DNA from: an uncultured Helicobacteraceae bacterium
GTDB taxonomy: Bacteria > Campylobacterota > Campylobacteria > Campylobacterales > UBA6016
DNA length: 5,850 bases
Direction of reading: 5' to 3'
NCBI GenBank assembly: GCA_937973585.1
Contig: CALJKN010000179.1
Location: 1-5,850, forward strand
The translations under genes were made by a program, and so were the position numbers. Each line of letters starts with the position of its first letter. Position 1 is the stretch's first letter. The notes below the pieces were generated by a model. That model searched no databases. It was not told the origin of the DNA and saw nothing but the letters and a program-made list of their open reading frames with translations. Below, in pieces: positions 4,191 to 5,850 of the stretch.

Positions 4191-5456
4191 TTAATGTCCG
4201 CTATTTTCTATGAGATTCGCAACCTCAAACAAAAGCTGAGCGCTCCCCTCGTACAAAATATCGGTTTTGAGCGAATGTCCGAAGTTTTCAAAAATCGGAA
4301 ACCCTCTAAGAGCCAAACTCTTATGTTCTCTCTTTGCAATACTCTTTCCGTGCTCGTTTGTTACGATGACATCGATGTTTGATACCATTTTTGAGCCGTC
4401 TTCCAAATCACCTTGTAATACATTTTTGTAAGATGAAAAATCATTTTGTGATTTTTGAGGTAGCAAAATTGTTTCAATTTTGGCACCGGCTTCGTACAAT
4501 ACATCTGCCACACCTAGCGCATTATCCGGTTCCAAGGCAACAAAAAAGCTCTTTTTGCCTATAACAAAATGGGTATCGAGCATCGCATCCTGAAGTCTCG
4601 CCCTCCATCTTTTTATCCGCTCATTCGGCGCATATCCAAGCCCCATCAACGTCTCAACAAGGATATCCGTATTTCGTAGTCCACCCAGAGAGTCCAGATG
4701 TATATGGACTATATCTTCGTTTTTGGCTACAAGTGCCTCTCCACACTCTTTTACGCTACCCCCGACACTCAAAACAATCTCGGCAGAGGATAGCTCCCTA
4801 ATATCGTCAACGGTTATCCCGCCGGCGCTAATGGAGCCTTGCTTTTCACCCAAAAAACCGTCTAAAGATGTTGAGATGTCAGGTAGAGCAAATATTTTTG
4901 TAAATCCCATATCCCCAAAAAAATCTTTTAGTTTCTCGACCTCTAAGGCGCTCATTGATACGTTCGGGATAATTGCCGCCTTTTTTTTAATTACGCATTT
5001 CGATTCACTGACAAGTTGTTCGATGATTGCCGTGACGGAGTTTGCCCACCCTTGTTCAAATCCGCCGTCAAAATCGGGAGTATTTACCCATACTATCGGC
5101 AGATCTACTTTTGAGGCTGCACCCCTTAAGTCATCCCCTTTTGTCTCGGTGAGTCCGGTGCTATACAGACCTATTAACTCCGGTGTCACCTTTTTGGTTA
5201 TGTTTTCAACCGACGTAGATATACCGTATTCGCCGCCGTCGAAAACAGCAGTCAAATCGTTTACGGCTGTTGTCTGTATCGCTATAGGTTCATTAAAATG
5301 TCTTGTAAAAAAAACTTTCGTAAAACTGGCGCACCCTTGCGCCCCGTGCATTAGCGGCATGCACCCTTTGATCCCCAAAAAAGCCAATGTTGCACCCATC
5401 GGCTGCGAGAGCTTAAAAGGGTTGATTGAGAGCGGTTTTGGCGCTATTTCGCCCAT
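4191..5456 (-). CDS. nifN: NifN, FeMo-cofactor scaffold subunit
   Basis: NifN pairs with NifE in the NifE2N2 scaffold where the NifB-derived cluster receives molybdenum and homocitrate. The 421-residue product shows the family landmarks: NPFKLSQPMGATLAFLGIKGCMPL (13-35), HGAQGCASF (37-45), in which Cys42 should be the cluster ligand equivalent to Azotobacter NifN Cys44, RHFNEPIAIQTTA near 52-64, RWRARLQDAMLDTHF (283-297) and RGFPIFENFG (384-393). It is slightly shorter than some NifN proteins but has no missing core segment. It starts at ATG 5456, preceded by AAAGGAT, and overlaps the end of nifE by 13 bases, so synthesis of the two partners is probably coupled. Confidence 0.97.
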   Translation of the reverse strand: MGEIAPKPLSINPFKLSQPMGATLAFLGIKGCMPLMHGAQGCASFTKVFFTRHFNEPIAIQTTAVNDLTAVFDGGEYGISTSVENITKKVTPELIGLYSTGLTETKGDDLRGAASKVDLPIVWVNTPDFDGGFEQGWANSVTAIIEQLVSESKCVIKKKAAIIPNVSMSALEVEKLKDFFGDMGFTKIFALPDISTSLDGFLGEKQGSISAGGITVDDIRELSSAEIVLSVGGSVKECGEALVAKNEDIVHIHLDSLGGLRNTDILVETLMGLGYAPNERIKRWRARLQDAMLDTHFVIGKKSFFVALEPDNALGVADVLYEAGAKIETILLPQKSQNDFSSYKNVLQGDLEDGSKMVSNIDVIVTNEHGKSIAKREHKSLALRGFPIFENFGHSLKTDILYEGSAQLLFEVANLIENSGH

Positions 5457-5850
5457 GGCGCATCCTTTGATGCAATTTTGAAGACCGGATTATTCAGAGC
5501 ATCGGCAACATCTTTTGCAAAATTAACAAGACCGTCGTATCCGCCGTAGCTGATTTTTTTCTCCTGATTTACATCCACAAAAGCAATTTTATTTTTCAAA
5601 GCAGTATAGAGGCTCCGTCCGCCTGCAAGCAAAATATCGGCACCTTTCTCTTTTATAACCTTAGGCTGATCGACACTCGGTACCTTCATCAAAACCCCTT
5701 CCGGCCCTAGATACTCTCTCGCTTTTTCTACGTCGTCTTCGGTTGCTTTGTTGATTGCCGTAGCCACTACATCAACCCCCAAATCCTGCAAAGCCGATAT
5801 AAAAGACCAAGATTTATTCCCTCCGGTATTTAAAACAGCCTTTTTACCAC
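5444..5850 (-). CDS. nifE: NifE, FeMo-cofactor scaffold subunit, C-terminal part only
   Basis: The gene continues past the right edge of the window; about 134 C-terminal residues are present, with complete codons from 5848. The visible part opens GKKAVLNTGGNKSWSFISAL and continues LGVDVVATAINKATEDD, ADILLAGGRSLYTALK, FVDVNQEKK..YGGYDGL, and ends DAPWAK. These match the C-terminal domain of NifE, including the TGG.KSWS and INQE-like stretches that distinguish it from NifD. The cluster-ligand cysteines lie in the missing N-terminal part. The frame has no internal stop, so truncation is only by the window edge. The stop at 5444-5446 lies inside nifN. Confidence 0.96.
   Translation of the reverse strand, partial: GKKAVLNTGGNKSWSFISALQDLGVDVVATAINKATEDDVEKAREYLGPEGVLMKVPSVDQPKVIKEKGADILLAGGRSLYTALKNKIAFVDVNQEKKISYGGYDGLVNFAKDVADALNNPVFKIASKDAPWAK

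Noticed and set aside
4723..5481. 252-residue open frame on the + strand opposite nifN
   Set aside because: It is the antisense shadow of a clearly recognisable nifN, with Ser/Pro-rich low-information sequence and no family resemblance.

Overview
The window looks like chromosomal DNA of a nitrogen-fixing member of the Campylobacterota (Epsilonproteobacteria). Two signs point there. The tmRNA tag reads ANNASFRPAAALAA, which has the same layout as the ANN...PAYAKAA tags of Campylobacter. The nif genes are short, tightly packed and moderately AT-rich. Genus cannot be settled from this sequence.

Layout, left to right. (1) 1-736, + strand: C-terminal part of a large serine recombinase, entering from beyond the left edge. 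(2) 738-1115, - strand: a complete ssrA (tmRNA) gene whose 3' end abuts the recombinase. This is the usual arrangement of an integrative element inserted at the ssrA 3' end, so the left side is accessory DNA and 738 is about where the core chromosome resumes. The recombinase frame runs on without a stop into ssrA antisense, to 994. (3) 1116-1228: short spacer with a probable ssrA promoter. (4) 1229-5850, - strand: a continuous nif operon, transcribed right to left: nifE (3' part only), nifN, nifX, a NifX-associated DUF269 gene, a 2x[4Fe-4S] ferredoxin (fdxB type), a PII-family signal protein, nifW, nifZ, an FeSII/Shethna-type [2Fe-2S] ferredoxin, and a second [2Fe-2S] ferredoxin.

How they work together. 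NifE and NifN form the scaffold on which the FeMo-cofactor precursor matures. NifX and probably the DUF269 protein carry or store cofactor intermediates. The fdxB-type ferredoxin probably supplies electrons for cofactor assembly. NifW and NifZ help maturation and protection of the MoFe protein, NifZ in P-cluster formation. The FeSII-like ferredoxin suggests protection of nitrogenase against oxygen, which suits a microaerophile. The PII protein could couple cofactor assembly or nitrogenase activity to nitrogen or energy status, but its T-loop is atypical.

Most genes overlap or are separated by a few bases holding the next Shine-Dalgarno sequence. The exceptions are the structured 113-base spacer before fdxB and the 69-base spacer before nifX. 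No nif promoter (sigma-54 type) and no convincing intrinsic terminator was found, so the operon probably starts to the right of the window. The points most worth a second look are the T-loop-shortened PII, the Cys/His-rich tail on NifW, the structured spacer before fdxB, and the recombinase-ssrA read-through.
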